DNA of 64,000 bases from an uncultured Parabacteroides sp. (lineage in GTDB: Bacteria > Bacteroidota > Bacteroidia > Bacteroidales > Tannerellaceae). The stretch's first letter is position 1, and every line of letters starts with the position of its first letter. The stretch spans positions 4,613 to 68,612 of the forward strand of contig CALCST010000026.1 in NCBI GenBank assembly GCA_937894065.1. Reading direction: 5' to 3'. Positions 52,850 through 62,882 of the stretch are shown one piece after another. The notes beneath the pieces are model-generated. The model searched no databases. It was not told where the DNA came from and saw nothing but the letters and a program-made list of their open reading frames with translations. A program made the translations under genes and the position numbers.

Positions 52850-53557
52850 CTACTTCAGTTTATTCAGGAAATCTTCCATATATGTTCGTCCAATCGGAAC
52901 ACAAACTCCTTTCCAAGAGAGTTGTATCTGGTTGGACGAATAACTTAATATAGCTTTCTTTGCCACTATATATGATTTATGAACCCGTATGAAAAGTCCT
53001 TTCGGAAGCATATTAAATATAGACTTCATACTGGTTCTCGACAAAACATAACTGCCACTGCTACGCCTGTAAATCTTAGTGTAGTTTTCCATTGCTTCAA
53101 TATAAATAATATCATCAACCGGAATAACAACATTATTATACTCCTGCTTCACTACTATTGTTTCCTGAGGCTGGGTTTTCTGAACTTTGCTTTCCATCGC
53201 CTCTATCCTCCTCAAAGCTTTATCCACAGCCTTTTCAAAACGCTCATAAGCAAATGGCTTATGTAGAAAGTCAACTGCGTCAAGATTGAATCCTTCGAGA
53301 GCAAATGAAGCATGTGCTGTTGTGAATATAAACACACATTCTTTTGGAAGAATATTTGCAATTTCCAATCCGCTGATACTGTTCATCTGAATATCCAGAA
53401 AAACCAAATTGGGTTTCTGACGGATAATTTCCTCCAGACCAATGCGAGGCTCACAATACGTCTGCAGCTCCATTCCGCCTTTACGGTTGCAGAAACTGCG
53501 TATAATGGTGAGAGCTAAAGGCTCGTCATCAATAGCTATACAGGAAATATTTCTCAT
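52850..53557 (-). CDS. LytTR family response regulator
   Basis: The 235-residue protein has a receiver domain (1-115, Asp55 in LVFLDIQMNS) and a C-terminal LytTR DNA-binding domain (about 135-232, DDIIYIEAMENYTKIY, FIRVHKSYIV). It is paired with the LytS-type kinase upstream (27 bp gap) and the pair is divergent from the RND efflux operon, which it probably controls. LytTR proteins bind 9-10 bp repeats; an inverted 9-bp pair is present in the divergent gap. Confidence 0.94.
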   Translation of the reverse strand: MRNISCIAIDDEPLALTIIRSFCNRKGGMELQTYCEPRIGLEEIIRQKPNLVFLDIQMNSISGLEIANILPKECVFIFTTAHASFALEGFNLDAVDFLHKPFAYERFEKAVDKALRRIEAMESKVQKTQPQETIVVKQEYNNVVIPVDDIIYIEAMENYTKIYRRSSGSYVLSRTSMKSIFNMLPKGLFIRVHKSYIVAKKAILSYSSNQIQLSWKGVCVPIGRTYMEDFLNKLK

Positions 53558-53584
53558 AATATTCTTCTATATTCTGTTTTTACA

Positions 53585-54589
53585 TTATAATAGGTTTATA
53601 ACCAATCTTGTCTCATACAATTCTCCATTATATCCGGCAGATAATTTAAACTTACCCGGATAAAGAAGTTCCAGGCGTTTACGGCAATTCTCAATTCCTA
53701 CAGCAGATACAATATCATTTCTGTCACGCATAATCTTGTTTTTGGTTTCAAAATCCAAAACGCCATTACTAACTTTTATTCTTATGGTGATACAGCAATC
53801 CTCATCTGACGATGCTCCATATTTGAAAGCATTTTCCACAAATGTTATCAGAATCATTGGCGGAATCATCATTTTGTCGTTATCTATTTCAGAAACAAAG
53901 TCTATTGTAGTATGATGATTAAGGCGAAGCTTCTGCAAATCCACATATTGCCTGATATAATTTATCTCACTGCCAATATCTATGTAATCCGAAGTTGCCT
54001 GAGAATACATATACTTTAGAATATTGGAGAATTTAATGAAAGCAGTTTCCGTATGTTCCGATTGTGATATTACCAAAGCATAAAGCGAATTCAGAGTATT
54101 AAAAAGGAAATGAGGATTAATCTGGGATTTATATAACGACAATTCCGCCTTGTCTTTCTCTGCTTCAATTTCGTGTTTGGAAATTATCTGCCTAAACAGT
54201 TCGAACAACAGTTCGATTGCCAAGGAAAAGCCTGTTACAACCCAAAAGAAAAACCAGACCGTTTGTGAACGCAAGTGTTGCCTGGTTGTTTGTGGTAAAG
54301 GCGACCGCGATGAATTTTCGGTAAAAGGAACTAGACTGACAAGTTCCGTTGCGAGTAAAAGAACAATTATTATCGCACAAACCTGCCAATATTTCTTCTG
54401 CATAACCAAAGATGGAATCTTCACTTTTCTATATACAAAATACAATATATAAAGATATGCGATAAGTATGAGTAGGAATGTTGTCTGATAAACAATCCAT
54501 TTGTCAACCGGCAAAATCATTATCAGCATTGGCAGGAACACCAAGCAAAATAACAAGTCAATATATAGAGTTATCTTATTCTGTTTCAT
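53585..54589 (-). CDS. LytS/YehU-type membrane histidine kinase
   Basis: The 334-residue protein has four membrane helices (about 9-27, 33-53, 69-87, 108-131), then the His_kinase domain with His160 in QINPHFLFNTLNSL and an ATPase domain (about 250-334). The ATG at 54589 is chosen over one at 54616, which would add nine residues and place the start beside a candidate operator. It phosphorylates the LytTR regulator. Such pairs in Bacteroidetes often respond to membrane-active compounds; the signal here is unknown. Confidence 0.92.
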   Translation of the reverse strand: MKQNKITLYIDLLFCLVFLPMLIMILPVDKWIVYQTTFLLILIAYLYILYFVYRKVKIPSLVMQKKYWQVCAIIIVLLLATELVSLVPFTENSSRSPLPQTTRQHLRSQTVWFFFWVVTGFSLAIELLFELFRQIISKHEIEAEKDKAELSLYKSQINPHFLFNTLNSLYALVISQSEHTETAFIKFSNILKYMYSQATSDYIDIGSEINYIRQYVDLQKLRLNHHTTIDFVSEIDNDKMMIPPMILITFVENAFKYGASSDEDCCITIRIKVSNGVLDFETKNKIMRDRNDIVSAVGIENCRKRLELLYPGKFKLSAGYNGELYETRLVINLL

Positions 54590-54617
54590 ATCACAAAAAT
54601 ACAGTAATACCAGCATT

Positions 54618-54668
54618 TTGACAAACTTATGTTATTCCGGATATCATCACTTTCACGTCGTTTGTCAA
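54618..54668. promoter_or_regulatory. Inverted 9-bp repeat in the LytTR/RND divergent gap
   Basis: TTGACAAAC (54618-54626) and GTTTGTCAA (54660-54668) are perfect inverted copies with centres 42 bp apart, four helical turns. They end 31 bp before the RND -7 box. A likely operator for the adjacent LytTR regulator. Confidence 0.45.
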
Positions 54669-54699
54669 CACTAATTTCATACTAAGCATTTAGTCTGTA

Positions 54700-54707
54700 T
54701 AGATTTG
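54700..54707 (+). promoter_or_regulatory. Predicted promoter of the RND efflux operon
   Basis: TAGATTTG matches TAnnTTTG exactly and would start transcription about 14 bases before the ATG at 54727. Confidence 0.55.
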
Positions 54708-54726
54708 TAGAAAACACTCGATAAAC

Positions 54727-55809
54727 ATGAAATATCTAACTTTTTTATGCATTCTTTCTTTGGCTCTTGCCGGTTGTAAACAAAACAAGGGAAACACGCA
54801 AGATGCACAATACCAGACAATGACTATTGAAGCAAGTGACCGTTTGCTGAACTCAGAATTTGCAGCAGCAATAAGTGGAAAACAGTATGTTGAAATACGT
54901 CCTCAGGTTAGCGGAACGATAACCAGGATTTGTATAAACGAAGGTGATTTAGTTAAAAAAGGACAACTTCTGTTCGTAATAGATCAGGTTCCGTATAAAG
55001 CAGCCCTTGAAACTGCCATTGCCAATGTGAAAATGGCTGAAGCCAAACTGGAAACAGCAAAGCTCACAGCAGACAGTAAAAAAGAACTTTTCAAGGAAAA
55101 TGTGATTTCTGAATTTGACTTAAAAACTGCGCAAAACGCATATCTGGAAGCTAAAGCTTACTTGGCACAGACAAAAGCAGAAGAAGTAAATGCAAGAAAC
55201 AATCTTTCTTATACCGAAGTTAAAAGTCCTGTTAACGGATTTGCCAGTATGATTCCTTATCGTGTAGGCGCACTTGTGAGCAGCAGTATTGCAGAACCGC
55301 TGGTTACCGTTTCAGACGACAGCAACGTAAATGTTTATTTTTCCATGGCAGAGAATCAGATTCTGGACATTTTGCAACAATATGGCTCTTTGCATAAAGC
55401 TATAGAAAATCTGCCGGAAGTAAGTCTTAAGCTCAGCAACGGAAAAGAATATAATCTGAAAGGACGCATCGACGCTATCAGCGGAACAATAGATGAATCA
55501 ACAGGAGCAGTAAGCTTGAGAGCCACTTTCCCTAATCCCGACGGCTTGCTAAGAAACGGTGGTAGCGGAACTGTGTTGCTTCCGTACGAACGTAAAGGCT
55601 GTATTGTTATTCCTCAAACAGCAACATATGAAATTCAGAACAAGACATTTGTACTGAAAGTTGTTGACGGATATGCAAAATCAACTGACATTGAAGTATT
55701 CCACCTCAACAACGGCACAGAATATATCGTTGAATCCGGACTTCAGCCTGGAGAAGAAATCATTTCAGAAGGCGCGGGTCTGATTAGTGATGGAACAAAG
55801 GTTAAATAA
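54727..55809 (+). CDS. RND efflux periplasmic adaptor subunit
   Basis: The 360-residue protein has a lipoprotein signal (LAGC, Cys17), then the adaptor layout: lipoyl half (about 55-85, PQVSGTITRICINEGD), alpha-helical hairpin (about 90-145), beta-barrel (about 190-280) and membrane-proximal domain. It bridges the inner membrane pump and the outer membrane channel encoded next, with an 18-bp gap to the pump gene. It is the first gene of a complete three-component exporter. Confidence 0.95.
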   Translation: MKYLTFLCILSLALAGCKQNKGNTQDAQYQTMTIEASDRLLNSEFAAAISGKQYVEIRPQVSGTITRICINEGDLVKKGQLLFVIDQVPYKAALETAIANVKMAEAKLETAKLTADSKKELFKENVISEFDLKTAQNAYLEAKAYLAQTKAEEVNARNNLSYTEVKSPVNGFASMIPYRVGALVSSSIAEPLVTVSDDSNVNVYFSMAENQILDILQQYGSLHKAIENLPEVSLKLSNGKEYNLKGRIDAISGTIDESTGAVSLRATFPNPDGLLRNGGSGTVLLPYERKGCIVIPQTATYEIQNKTFVLKVVDGYAKSTDIEVFHLNNGTEYIVESGLQPGEEIISEGAGLISDGTKVK

Positions 55810-55826
55810 CAGAAAAAACATCTCAT

Positions 55827-58800
55827 ATGAAAATACAGACATTTATTGACCGTCCTATTTTTGCCGGAGTAATTTCTGTTACAATTATAATAATTGGTCT
55901 GATAGGACTTTCACAGCTTCCTATCGAACAATTCCCTGAAATTGCTCCGCCTACTGTGAAGGTTTCGGCCACATACACTGGTGCTAATGCCGAAACTGTA
56001 ATGAAGAGTGTCAATGTTCCTTTGGAAGAAGCCATAAATGGTGTTGAAAATATGTCGTATATGGTTTCAACTGCTGCCAACACAGGAACTGCAAGTATAA
56101 CTGTTTATTTCAGACAGGGAACTGATGCCGATATGGCTTTGGTTAACGTGCAGAACAGAATTGCTACGGCACAAGGACTTCTTCCTGCCGAAGTAACAAA
56201 AACCGGTATTACCGTCAGAAAAAGACAGACCAGTAATATCAAATCTCTGGCGCTTTATAGTCCGGACGGCTCGTTCGATGAAAGTTTCTTGAACAATTAC
56301 CTGAAGATAAACATCGAACCTAGATTGTCCCGAATTCCCGGTGTCGGTGAAGTTAACGTAATGGGTTCAGACTATTCGCTCCGAATTTGGCTAAATCCGC
56401 TTAAAATGGCACGATATGGTTTGGTGCCTAGTGACATAACACAAGTTCTGGACGAACAGAACGTGGAAGCTCCAACAGGAACTTTAGGTGCTGACTCGGA
56501 AAATACATTCCAGTATGTTCTGAAATACCGCGGCCGCTATGAAGAAGAAAAGGATTACGAAAGCCTTGTGGTCCGCTCATTGCCGAATGGCGAAATCCTA
56601 AGACTTAAAGATATTGCACGAATAGAGTTAGGCTCAATGAGCTACACATACATCGGCGAAGTAAACGGTCTTCCTGGCGCAAACTGTATGATAGCACAGA
56701 CATCAGGCTCAAATGCCAATGAAATTATCAAGCAGATTGACAGCGAAGCAGAGAAAATCAGAGAAACTCTTCCCAAAGGAATGGAGCTGGTGGACTTGAT
56801 GAGTTCGAAAGACTTCCTGGATGCTTCTATCAAGAGTGTGGTAAAGACTTTGATTGAGGCTATTATCCTCGTTGTTCTTGTTGTTTATGTTTTCTTGCAG
56901 AGTCTGCGCTCAAGTATTATACCGACTATTGCGATTATCGTAAGTCTTATCGGAACATTTGCCTTCCTTTATGCTGCCGGCTTCAGTCTGAATATGCTGA
57001 CGCTCTTCGCTCTTGTTCTTGTAATCGGAACGGTGGTTGACGATGCCATCGTTGTGGTGGAGGCCGTTCAGGCTAAGTTCGACGAAGGATATGTTTCCTC
57101 TTATCATGCCACAATTGATGCTATGGACAATATTACCTCAGCATTGATTACAACTACATTCGTTTTCATGGCGGTGTTTATTCCGGTATGTTTCATTGGA
57201 GGAACAACAGGTACATTCTACACGCAATTCGGTCTGACAATGGCTGTTGCCGTTGCCATATCAGCGCTCAACGCTCTTACGTTCTCTCCTGCCCTTTGTG
57301 CTTTGATTATGACTCCACACACAACCGGCGAGAATGGAGAAAAGATGAGTTTCTCCTCACGATTCCACGTTGCATTTGACGCATCATTCCAGAGAATGGT
57401 GAACAAATACAAATTCGGCGTTTTCTTCTTCCTGAAAAGGAAATGGCTTGCCGGCGCATTACTGATTGCCGCATTCTCCGGCTTATTTGTTCTGATGAAA
57501 ACAACGAAAACAGGTCTTGTTCCTCAGGAAGATATGGGAACTATATTCATGAACATACAAACTCCTCCGGGAAGTAACCTTAGCGAAACAAAGCGTGTAA
57601 TGGATATGGTTGAAAAACGTATCAAAGACATCGAGGAAATAAAAATGTATTCCAAAATTACCGGTAACAGTATAATAAACGGACAAGGCGCATCAAACGG
57701 ACAGTTTATCATCAGACTGAAAGACTGGTCGGAACGTGAAGGAAAAGAACACGACATAAATGCCGTCATAAACAAAATCTACAGTCTGACCGACGATATC
57801 AAAGGCGCCACAATCCGAGCATTCGGCCAGCCGATGATTTCCGGTTATGGTGTAAGTAACGGTTTCGAATTATACGTTCAGGACCAGAAAGGCGGAAGCA
57901 TAGAAGATTTGCTGAAATACACCAGAAATATGATTGACGAAATGAACAAACGTCCGGAAATATCCAAAGCTTATACATCATTCGACACTAAATACCCTCA
58001 ATATATGGTGGAAGTAGATGCTGCTCTATGTAAAAGGAACAACGTCTCTCCATCGGATGTACTATCAACTCTGTCCGGATATATAGGTGGAAACTATGCT
58101 TCTAATATGAACCGATTCTCAAAGCTGTATCGTGTGATGATTCAGGCTTCGCCGGAATTCCGCCTCGACAAGGAATCATTGAACAATATCTTTGTCAGAA
58201 CATCAGACGGCGAAATGTCTCCAATCGGACAATATCTGAAACTAACCAGAGTTTACGGTTCCGAAATCCTTACACGATTCAACCTGTTCTCCGCAATATC
58301 CATTAACGGAGTGCCGGCAGACGGATACAGTTCAGGTCAGGCTATTCAGGCAATCCGTGAAGTTGCGAAACAAACCTTGCCGGCAGGCTATGGATATGAA
58401 TTCGGCGGTATGTCGCGCGAGGAAGCATCAACAGGAAATATGGCAGCGCTGGTGTTCTTCATTTGTGTTGTTTTCATTTACCTTATCCTTTGTGCGCTCT
58501 ACGAAAGTATGTTCATTCCAATGGCTGTGATTCTTTCCGTTCCTTTCGGATTGGCAGGAAGTTTCTTATTCGCCAAAGTATTCGGATTGGAAAACAACAT
58601 TTACATGCAGACAGGTTTGATTATGCTGATAGGTTTGCTTTCAAAAACTGCAATTCTTCTGACCGAATATGCATCTGAAAGAAGAAAGCACGGAATGAGC
58701 ATTGCGCAAGCCGCCCTTTCTGCAGCTAAAGTTCGTCTTCGTCCGATTCTTATGACTTCATTGACTATGATTTTCGGTCTTCTGCCAATGATGTTTGCAA

Positions 58801-58970
58801 CCGGTGTCGGCGCAAACGGTAACATATCGCTCGGTGTCGGAACTGTTGGAGGTATGCTTATCGGAACTATTGCCCTGCTGTTCATCGTTCCGGTTCTTTT
58901 CACCATTTTCCAATATTTGCAGGAAAAGCTGATGCCGGAAAGGAATACACAACAACCAATAAAAAAGTAA
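55827..58970 (+). CDS. RND efflux pump, inner membrane subunit (HAE1 family)
   Basis: The 1047-residue protein has twelve membrane helices and two large periplasmic loops in two repeats. The proton-relay aspartates are in VIGTVVDDAIVVVE of helix 4. FIDRPIFAGV at the start and GLVPQEDMG in the second half are HAE1/AcrB marks. It pumps hydrophobic compounds, possibly drugs or bile acids, out through the TolC-type channel. Its stop overlaps the next start by one base. Confidence 0.96.
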   Translation: MKIQTFIDRPIFAGVISVTIIIIGLIGLSQLPIEQFPEIAPPTVKVSATYTGANAETVMKSVNVPLEEAINGVENMSYMVSTAANTGTASITVYFRQGTDADMALVNVQNRIATAQGLLPAEVTKTGITVRKRQTSNIKSLALYSPDGSFDESFLNNYLKINIEPRLSRIPGVGEVNVMGSDYSLRIWLNPLKMARYGLVPSDITQVLDEQNVEAPTGTLGADSENTFQYVLKYRGRYEEEKDYESLVVRSLPNGEILRLKDIARIELGSMSYTYIGEVNGLPGANCMIAQTSGSNANEIIKQIDSEAEKIRETLPKGMELVDLMSSKDFLDASIKSVVKTLIEAIILVVLVVYVFLQSLRSSIIPTIAIIVSLIGTFAFLYAAGFSLNMLTLFALVLVIGTVVDDAIVVVEAVQAKFDEGYVSSYHATIDAMDNITSALITTTFVFMAVFIPVCFIGGTTGTFYTQFGLTMAVAVAISALNALTFSPALCALIMTPHTTGENGEKMSFSSRFHVAFDASFQRMVNKYKFGVFFFLKRKWLAGALLIAAFSGLFVLMKTTKTGLVPQEDMGTIFMNIQTPPGSNLSETKRVMDMVEKRIKDIEEIKMYSKITGNSIINGQGASNGQFIIRLKDWSEREGKEHDINAVINKIYSLTDDIKGATIRAFGQPMISGYGVSNGFELYVQDQKGGSIEDLLKYTRNMIDEMNKRPEISKAYTSFDTKYPQYMVEVDAALCKRNNVSPSDVLSTLSGYIGGNYASNMNRFSKLYRVMIQASPEFRLDKESLNNIFVRTSDGEMSPIGQYLKLTRVYGSEILTRFNLFSAISINGVPADGYSSGQAIQAIREVAKQTLPAGYGYEFGGMSREEASTGNMAALVFFICVVFIYLILCALYESMFIPMAVILSVPFGLAGSFLFAKVFGLENNIYMQTGLIMLIGLLSKTAILLTEYASERRKHGMSIAQAALSAAKVRLRPILMTSLTMIFGLLPMMFATGVGANGNISLGVGTVGGMLIGTIALLFIVPVLFTIFQYLQEKLMPERNTQQPIKK

Positions 58971-60349
58971 TGAATATGAAAAACGTAATCAGTTCCATCA
59001 TAATCCTTGCGTTTGCAATGTCTGCCGGAAGTTGCCATATTTACCAGTCATACAAACGTCCGGAAATGTCCGTGGATAATGGACTTTTCCGCCAGGACGA
59101 AGCAAGCGCTGACACTGTTTCAATAGCTACAGTATCATGGAAAGAGTTTTTCGCCGACGAAAAACTCAAAACTCTGATCGAAACCGGGCTTGAAAACAAC
59201 ACAGACCTGCAAATAGCTCATCTCAGAGTGAATGAGGCTGAAGCTGTGTTGATGGCAGCAAATCTGTCTTTTCTCCCATCTGTTTTTTTCAATCCGGATG
59301 CGTCGATAACTCATTCGAAAGCTAGCGGGACAGAAAAATCATACACTTTGGCGGGTTCTGCCAGTTGGGAAATTGATTTATTCGGTAAACTGAGAAATGC
59401 ACGAAAAGGTTCCGAAGCTGCTCTTTATCAAAGCAAGGCATACAGTCAGGCTGTGCGCGCACAATTGATTGCTACAATTGCCAACAGCTATTACACACTT
59501 CTTATGCTTGACGAGCAATTAAGTATCAGCCAGCGTACTTCCGAAAACTGGGGCAGCTATTTGCACACATTGAATGCTTTGAAGAAAAACGGAACTGTCA
59601 ACCAGGCTGAGATTTCGCAAGCCGAAGCCAGCAAATTGCAAACCGATGCTTCAGTTCTGAGTATCCGACAGCAAATACAATCGGTAGAAAACAGTCTGTC
59701 CGTTTTATTGGGAAATTCTCCTGGAGAGATTGACCGAAACACTTTGTCGGAACAGAAATTCCCTGTAGAAATGTCAACAGGAGTTCCTTTGGATTTGCTC
59801 AGGAATCGTCCGGACATAATCGAGGCTGAATGGGCTTTGGCTCAAGCTTATTACACTACAAATGAAGCTAGAGCTGCTTTTTATCCGTCCATTACGCTAA
59901 GCGGTTCTGCCGGATGGACCGATGGAAGCGGGTTGGCAATAGCAAATCCAGGCGGATGGCTGTTCAGTGCTGTTGGCTCACTCCTGCAGCCTTTATTTAA
60001 CAAAGGTCAGAACATAGCCCAGCTGAAAATAAGCAAAGCTCAGCAGGAAGAAGCTCTGCTGACATTCAAGCAAAGCATCCTGAATGCCGGAGCTGAAGTA
60101 AACGATGCTCTTACGCAGTGGCAGACTGCACAGAAAAGGTTTGAACTTGACTGTCAGCAAATCAAATCATTGCAGACAGCCGAAAAAAGTACAAAATTGC
60201 TTATGGAGCACGGAACTACCAATTATCTGGAAGTCCTCATCGCACAGCAAAGTCTGTTACAGGCTGAACTGACAAGAGTCGAAGATAAGTTTAACGAAAT
60301 CCAAGGAATTATCAATCTCTATCACGCTTTGGGAGGTGGAAATTCCTGA
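58970..60349 (+). CDS. TolC-family outer membrane efflux lipoprotein
   Basis: The 459-residue protein has a lipoprotein signal (AGSC, Cys22) and two OEP repeats (about 60-245 and 265-455) typical of NodT/CusC-type channels, with LRNRPDIIEAEWAL at the second. It completes the exporter. Translation is coupled to the pump gene by a TAATG overlap. A weak GC hairpin (AGCAG/CTGCT near 60370) and short T-run follow. Confidence 0.94.
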   Translation: MNMKNVISSIIILAFAMSAGSCHIYQSYKRPEMSVDNGLFRQDEASADTVSIATVSWKEFFADEKLKTLIETGLENNTDLQIAHLRVNEAEAVLMAANLSFLPSVFFNPDASITHSKASGTEKSYTLAGSASWEIDLFGKLRNARKGSEAALYQSKAYSQAVRAQLIATIANSYYTLLMLDEQLSISQRTSENWGSYLHTLNALKKNGTVNQAEISQAEASKLQTDASVLSIRQQIQSVENSLSVLLGNSPGEIDRNTLSEQKFPVEMSTGVPLDLLRNRPDIIEAEWALAQAYYTTNEARAAFYPSITLSGSAGWTDGSGLAIANPGGWLFSAVGSLLQPLFNKGQNIAQLKISKAQQEEALLTFKQSILNAGAEVNDALTQWQTAQKRFELDCQQIKSLQTAEKSTKLLMEHGTTNYLEVLIAQQSLLQAELTRVEDKFNEIQGIINLYHALGGGNS

Positions 60350-60716
60350 AAATATTTTTGAGATTGCAGCAGCGGCTGCTTGCTCAGATTTTCTCTCTCT
60401 CTAAATTAAATTCTGAAGCTGTCGGTCTCTCCATTCTAAGCTATTACCAACATAAGTGTTTATCATAATAACGTTTCATACCTGAGAACCGGCAGCTTCT
60501 TCTTTATCTTTCATGAATGTTCCCACCTGACGCAAAACTTTTCCAGTAATATATCAATTGCTGAAAATATTTTTCCAAACAAAAATATGCTGCTGGAAAA
60601 ATATTTTCATGCCTATGAAAATAAATTTTCTCCCCGATGAAAAATTTTTTTCATCCGAATGAAAAAATATTTTCTTTCAAGTCCAAAATATTCCTTTTTC
60701 AGACTAAAAAATATTA
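60350..60716. repeat. AT-rich hairpin array before the steroid reductase operon
   Basis: No gene is supported. From about 60540 on, stems such as ATGAAAA/TTTTCAT and GATGAAAAA/TTTTTCATC recur, including GATGAAAAATTTTTTTCATC (60638-60657). The style matches the array at 23690-23775. The role is unknown. Confidence 0.55.
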
Positions 60717-60746
60717 TTGCTTTTCAAATTAAAAGACTTAATTTTG
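60717..60746 (+). promoter_or_regulatory. Predicted promoter of the steroid reductase operon
   Basis: TTG (60717-60719) and the exact -7 box TAATTTTG (60739-60746) are 19 bp apart. The leader to the start codon is about 100 bases. Confidence 0.65.
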
Positions 60747-60852
60747 AAGCTTACTACAACAATCCTACATATAAGGAAAAAACGTTGCATACACATTATT
60801 CTACGGGATAAAACATAATTCCTGAAAAATACTACAAACATAGCCTAGAGAA

Positions 60853-61617
60853 ATGGAACAACAGATTTATAATACATTAATAATTGCCATGCCAATACTG
60901 GCAGTGATAGTTTTCATTGCCTTGTTTTTCGTCAAAGCAGGATATGGAATTTTCCAGAACAAAAATTGGGGAATAAGCATAAACAACCGTTTGGGATGGA
61001 TTATCATGGAATGTCCGGTGTTTTTTGTAATGCTTTATCTTTGGATTACAGGAAACGAACCATTCAACCCTATATTGCTGACTTTCTTTTTACTTTTTGA
61101 GCTCCACTATTTCCAGCGTACATTCATATTCCCATTCCTTATGAACGGGAAAAGCCGTATGCCGCTCAGCATAATAGGATGCGGAGTCCTGTTCAACGTA
61201 ATCAACGGATATATGCAGGGAGAATGGTTGTTCCATCTCGCACCCGAAGGATATTACACAGATGAATGGTTTGCTTCGCCGGCTTTTATTTGTGGAGTTA
61301 TTGTTTTCTTTGCCGGTATGTCCATAAATCTGCACTCGGATCATGTTATCAGACATTTGCGTCCTAAAGGCGACACCAAACATTATCTTCCGCAAAAAGG
61401 ATTCTACAAATACGTGACATCGGCTAATTATTTCGGCGAACTGGTTGAATGGACAGGATTCGCCATCCTGACACAGTCAACTGCGGCATGGATTTTCGTC
61501 TTGTGGACATTTGCAAATCTTGCTCCGCGAGCTTATAAAATAAAAGAAAAATACATAAAGGAATTTGGAGCTGATGCCGTTGGAAAAAGAAAATGTCTTA
61601 TTCCTTTTATATACTGA
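60853..61617 (+). CDS. Steroid 5-alpha-reductase family enzyme
   Basis: The 254-residue membrane protein has about seven helices and is clearly related to human SRD5A1/2: the catalytic-type Glu53 (MECPVFF), Tyr86 in LHYFQRTF, NLHSDHVIRHLR (159-170) and YVTSANYFGELVEW (187-200), ending in IPFIY. The family uses NADPH to reduce the delta-4 double bond of 3-oxo-steroids to the 5-alpha (allo) form. It is first in a tight operon with an old-yellow-enzyme reductase and an SDR, the combination reported in gut Bacteroidetes that make allo-bile acids. Human-level similarity of the active site makes a steroid or bile acid substrate likely, though a lipid enone is possible. Confidence 0.9.
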   Translation: MEQQIYNTLIIAMPILAVIVFIALFFVKAGYGIFQNKNWGISINNRLGWIIMECPVFFVMLYLWITGNEPFNPILLTFFLLFELHYFQRTFIFPFLMNGKSRMPLSIIGCGVLFNVINGYMQGEWLFHLAPEGYYTDEWFASPAFICGVIVFFAGMSINLHSDHVIRHLRPKGDTKHYLPQKGFYKYVTSANYFGELVEWTGFAILTQSTAAWIFVLWTFANLAPRAYKIKEKYIKEFGADAVGKRKCLIPFIY

Positions 61618-61642
61618 AAACAAATAAAATATTATACTCGAT

Positions 61643-62869
61643 ATGAAACAGTCTGTTCTTTTTACGCCGGCTAGCATCGGACCTGTCACACTGCGCAACA
61701 GGACAATCCGTTCTGCAGCCTTCGAAAGTATGTGTCCGGGAAATGCTCCTTCCGAGGAGTTGTTGAACTATCACCATTCTGTTGCTGCCGGAGGAATAGG
61801 GATGACAACAGTGGCTTATGCTGCCGTTACAAGAAGCGGTCTTTCGTTCGACAAGCAACTTTGGATGAGAAAAGAAATTGTGCCCGGCCTGAGAAAAGTT
61901 ACAGATGCCATACATAAGGAAGGAGCTGCTTCCAGCATTCAGTTGGGTCACTGCGGGAACATGTCTCACAAAAGTATCTGTGGCGAAACGCCTGTTGGAG
62001 CTTGCACGGGATTCAACCTCTACTCTCCTACCTTCGTAAGAGGTTTGAGAAAAGACGAACTTCCGGCAATGGCTAAGGCATACGGCGACTCTGTCAGACT
62101 GGCTAGAGAATCCGGATTCGACGCTGTTGAAATCCATGCCGGACATGGTTATCTGATAAGCCAGTTCCTGTCACCATATACAAATCACAGAAAAGACGAA
62201 TATGGCGGCAGCCTCAGCAACAGAATGAGATTCATGGACCAGGTAATGGACGAAGTGATGAAAGCAGCCGGCAACGACATGGCTGTTCTGGTGAAAATGA
62301 ATATGCGCGACGGATTCAAGGGCGGAATGGAAATTGACGAAAGTATTGAAGTGGCAAAACGTCTGAAAGAAGACGGCGCACAGGCTTTGGTGCTGAGCGG
62401 AGGATTTGTGAGCAAGGCACCGATGTATGTAATGCGCGGAGCTATGCCAATACGTACGCTCACTCATTATATGGATTGCTGGTGGCTAAAGCTGGGAGTT
62501 CGCCTTGCCGGAAGGATGATGATTCCTACTGTTCCGTTCAAAGAAGCATATTTCCTCGAAGATGCTCTGAAATTCAGAGAAGTTATCAAAGATATTCCAC
62601 TTGTTTATGTTGGTGGTTTGGTGTCGAGAAACAAAATTGACGAAGTTCTTGACAAAGGCTTTGAATTTGTCCAGATGGGACGTGCGGTGCTGAACGAACC
62701 AGGATTCGTGAACCGTATGATGAAGGAAGAAAATGCACGTTGCAACTGCAAACACAGCAACTATTGCATAGGCAGAATGTATTCCTTGAATATGGCTTGC
62801 CATCAGCATTTGAACGAGCCTTTGCCTAAGTTTATTGAAAAGGAAATTGAGGAATTGGAGAAAAAATAA
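61643..62869 (+). CDS. Old-yellow-enzyme-type NADH:flavin oxidoreductase, candidate steroid 5-beta-reductase
   Basis: The 408-residue protein is a complete FMN barrel with HAGHGYL (165-171), FLSPYTNHRKDEYGG and a C-terminal half with YVGGLVS. Four cysteines near the end (367, 369, 375, 386) suggest an iron-sulfur cluster, as in 2,4-dienoyl-CoA reductase and BaiCD, but spaced C-x-C-x5-C-x10-C and without the C-terminal FAD/NAD(P) domain of those enzymes. It reduces an activated double bond; in this operon the expected substrate is a 3-oxo-delta-4 steroid or bile acid, giving the 5-beta form. It starts 25 bp after the 5-alpha-reductase stop. Confidence 0.85.
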   Translation: MKQSVLFTPASIGPVTLRNRTIRSAAFESMCPGNAPSEELLNYHHSVAAGGIGMTTVAYAAVTRSGLSFDKQLWMRKEIVPGLRKVTDAIHKEGAASSIQLGHCGNMSHKSICGETPVGACTGFNLYSPTFVRGLRKDELPAMAKAYGDSVRLARESGFDAVEIHAGHGYLISQFLSPYTNHRKDEYGGSLSNRMRFMDQVMDEVMKAAGNDMAVLVKMNMRDGFKGGMEIDESIEVAKRLKEDGAQALVLSGGFVSKAPMYVMRGAMPIRTLTHYMDCWWLKLGVRLAGRMMIPTVPFKEAYFLEDALKFREVIKDIPLVYVGGLVSRNKIDEVLDKGFEFVQMGRAVLNEPGFVNRMMKEENARCNCKHSNYCIGRMYSLNMACHQHLNEPLPKFIEKEIEELEKK

Positions 62870-62882
62870 TACAGAAAAGAAA

